This document shows, one piece after another, positions 22,898-24,159 of a stretch of 24,159 bases of DNA. Position 1 is the stretch's first letter. Every line of letters begins with the position of its first letter. Position numbers and translations under genes: made by a program. The stretch spans positions 1 to 24,159 of the forward strand of contig JAKQXK010000470.1 of assembly GCA_029561505.1 (NCBI GenBank), written 5' to 3'. The notes under the pieces are model-generated. The model saw only the letters and a program-made list of their open reading frames with translations, made no database searches and had not been told where the DNA came from. This stretch comes from Spirochaetota bacterium (GTDB lineage Bacteria; Spirochaetota; Leptospiria; Turneriellales; Turneriellaceae).

Positions 22898-24159
22898 ATT
22901 TGACTTCTTCGTCGTCACCCGACTTTTTGGGCTTGCCCGACATGTCGATACCGAGCAGCTTGCGCAGCTCTTTCAGGTCTTTTGGTCCGGTCTTGTCGCC
23001 TTTTTTGCGGAGCACGGCGTAGATCTGTTGCGGCTGCGATTTGCCTTTCACTTTGATTTTCTGCATCGGTTCGCAGTCAAATTCGTTCTTCACGATATTG
23101 TAAGTATCCTGCGAGATCAGAATATCGGTGCCGAAAGGCTTATTGAGCGTTTCAACGCGCGACGCGAGATTCACCGCATCGCCAATCACGGTATAATCGA
23201 GGCGGTCTTCTGAACCGATCTGGCCGGCGAGAACGGCCCCGGTATTGAGACCGCAGCCGATTTTGATAACGGGCTTCTTGGCCGATCCGCGCCCTTTGTT
23301 GAACTCGAGCAGCGCCCGGCGCATTTCGATTGTGGCGTTGACCGCATTCAGGGCGTCATTGCCTTTTGATTCGGGAACTCCCCACACTGCCATGATCGCG
23401 TCGCCAATGAATTTATCAACGATGCCGTTATGGTCGCCAATGATTTTCACCATGATGGTCATGTAGGCATTTAAGAATTCGACAACCTCTTCAGGTTGCA
23501 GCTGTTCTGATATTGCCGTAAACGAGCGAATATCAGAGAAGAATATCGTGGCAGTGCGACGTTCACCGCCGAGCTTCAATTCGCCTTTCATCGCCTTCTC
23601 GGCAATTTCGGGGTTCACAAACTTGCCTAACGCGCCTTTGAGTTTTTCGCGTTCTTCGAGACCGACCGCCATTTCATTGAATGAATGCGTGAGCGCGCCA
23701 ACTTCGTCGCCGCTGCGCGGAGTCAGGCGCGTATGGTAGTCGCCGGTCTTGATTTTTTCAGCCGCATCACGCAGCTCGCGAATCGGTTCTGAAATGGTCT
23801 TGGCGAAGAAATAGACGAGAAGCAACGCCGACAGAATAATAATGCCAGCTATCAGCGCCGCGGTCTTCTGCAGTCGATTGACCGATTCGAGCGCCTTGTC
23901 TTTTTCCAGTTCGACGACGATTGCGGCTGAGCCGACGTCGAGCTTCGAATACGCGCCGAAATATTCGTGTTTTGTCGCGGTATTCTTATAGATGCTGAAA
24001 CCCGCCTTCGTTTCTTGGGCCTGCAAGAACAGCACGGCGGGGTGGTCTTTAAACGAGCGGCCGGCGAGCGTCTCTTTCTTGTCTGTATGAACGATCACAG
24101 CACGATCGCTATCCACAAAAAAAGAAGTGTAAACCCTCGAGGTAAAAGCCGAATCGAGT
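22878..24159 (-). CDS. Transmembrane HAMP-class III adenylate/guanylate cyclase, N-terminus cut by window edge
   Basis: The frame is open at the right edge; about 427 C-terminal residues are seen. Order: the end of an extracytoplasmic sensor domain (VDSDRAVIVHTDKKETLAGRSF), a membrane helix (LIAGIIILSALLLVYFFA), a HAMP linker (ISEPIRELRDAAEKIKTGDYHTRL) and a class III catalytic domain. Catalytic residues are visible: FSDIRSFT with the first metal Asp, VDKFIGDAIMAVWG with the substrate Lys and second metal Asp, and DYTVIGDAVNLASR with Thr at the purine-selecting position plus the transition-state Asn and Arg. Lys/Thr at those positions suggests ATP as substrate and class IIIb. It should convert an external signal into cAMP. 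The last 20 bp are shared with the FecR-domain gene, and the C-terminal 35 residues are a charged tail. Confidence 0.9.
   Translation of the reverse strand, partial: LDSAFTSRVYTSFFVDSDRAVIVHTDKKETLAGRSFKDHPAVLFLQAQETKAGFSIYKNTATKHEYFGAYSKLDVGSAAIVVELEKDKALESVNRLQKTAALIAGIIILSALLLVYFFAKTISEPIRELRDAAEKIKTGDYHTRLTPRSGDEVGALTHSFNEMAVGLEEREKLKGALGKFVNPEIAEKAMKGELKLGGERRTATIFFSDIRSFTAISEQLQPEEVVEFLNAYMTIMVKIIGDHNGIVDKFIGDAIMAVWGVPESKGNDALNAVNATIEMRRALLEFNKGRGSAKKPVIKIGCGLNTGAVLAGQIGSEDRLDYTVIGDAVNLASRVETLNKPFGTDILISQDTYNIVKNEFDCEPMQKIKVKGKSQPQQIYAVLRKKGDKTGPKDLKELRKLLGIDMSGKPKKSGDDEEVKYEILEG

Overview
The window looks like chromosomal DNA of a Gram-negative-type bacterium of moderately high GC. Several genes resemble those of spirochaetes of the Leptospira/Leptonema/Turneriella group: a class III cyclase overlapping a FecR-domain protein, an OmpA-domain protein with a cytosolic head, and lineage-restricted hypothetical proteins. 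The assignment is an inference from gene content; there is no rRNA or other marker here. Lipoprotein signals, an LptE-like lipoprotein and an OmpA-type peptidoglycan-binding domain support a double-membrane envelope. I see no phage, IS element, CRISPR array, tRNA or rRNA. All genes look intact except the two cut by the window edges.

Layout. (a) 1-6131, minus strand: a tight run of a sensor kinase with a degenerate receiver, a membrane-anchored penicillin-acylase-family hydrolase, a DciA/DUF721 protein and a serine beta-lactamase-like lipoprotein (cut at base 1), preceded by an unrecognised 295-aa protein. (b) 6302-12514, plus strand: a GST-like protein, a fusion of a cytosolic domain to an OmpA domain, a NhaD/ArsB-type ion transporter, an SPFH/band-7 protein, a divergent NAD-kinase-fold protein and a glutamyl-Q-tRNA(Asp)-synthetase-like enzyme; the last four are packed within 1-9 bp. 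(c) 12591-18367, plus strand: a 33-aa lysine-rich protein, a second GST-like protein, a TPR protein, a lone biotin carboxylase, an LptE-like lipoprotein, a Nudix hydrolase and an ABC1/UbiB-family kinase; several of these overlap by 4-8 bp. (d) 18369-24159, minus strand: a HAMP/class III nucleotide cyclase (cut at the right edge) overlapping a FecR-domain protein, then a ~280-bp gap, then a 735-aa two-helix membrane protein of unknown function.

The strongest unexplained signal is the gap at 20577-20857. Two 18-19-nt inverted arms about 115 bp apart enclose a 16-bp stem (one mismatch). That stem holds two further perfect hairpins, and another perfect 8-bp hairpin follows it. The whole ~150-bp block is a nested, branched palindrome, which could be a structured RNA or a miniature repeat element. 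Other points of interest are the SPFH plus NAD-kinase-fold pair beside an ion transporter, the kinase whose receiver lacks its phospho-acceptor, the divergent lone biotin carboxylase, and the tiny basic protein with a palindrome across its stop codon.
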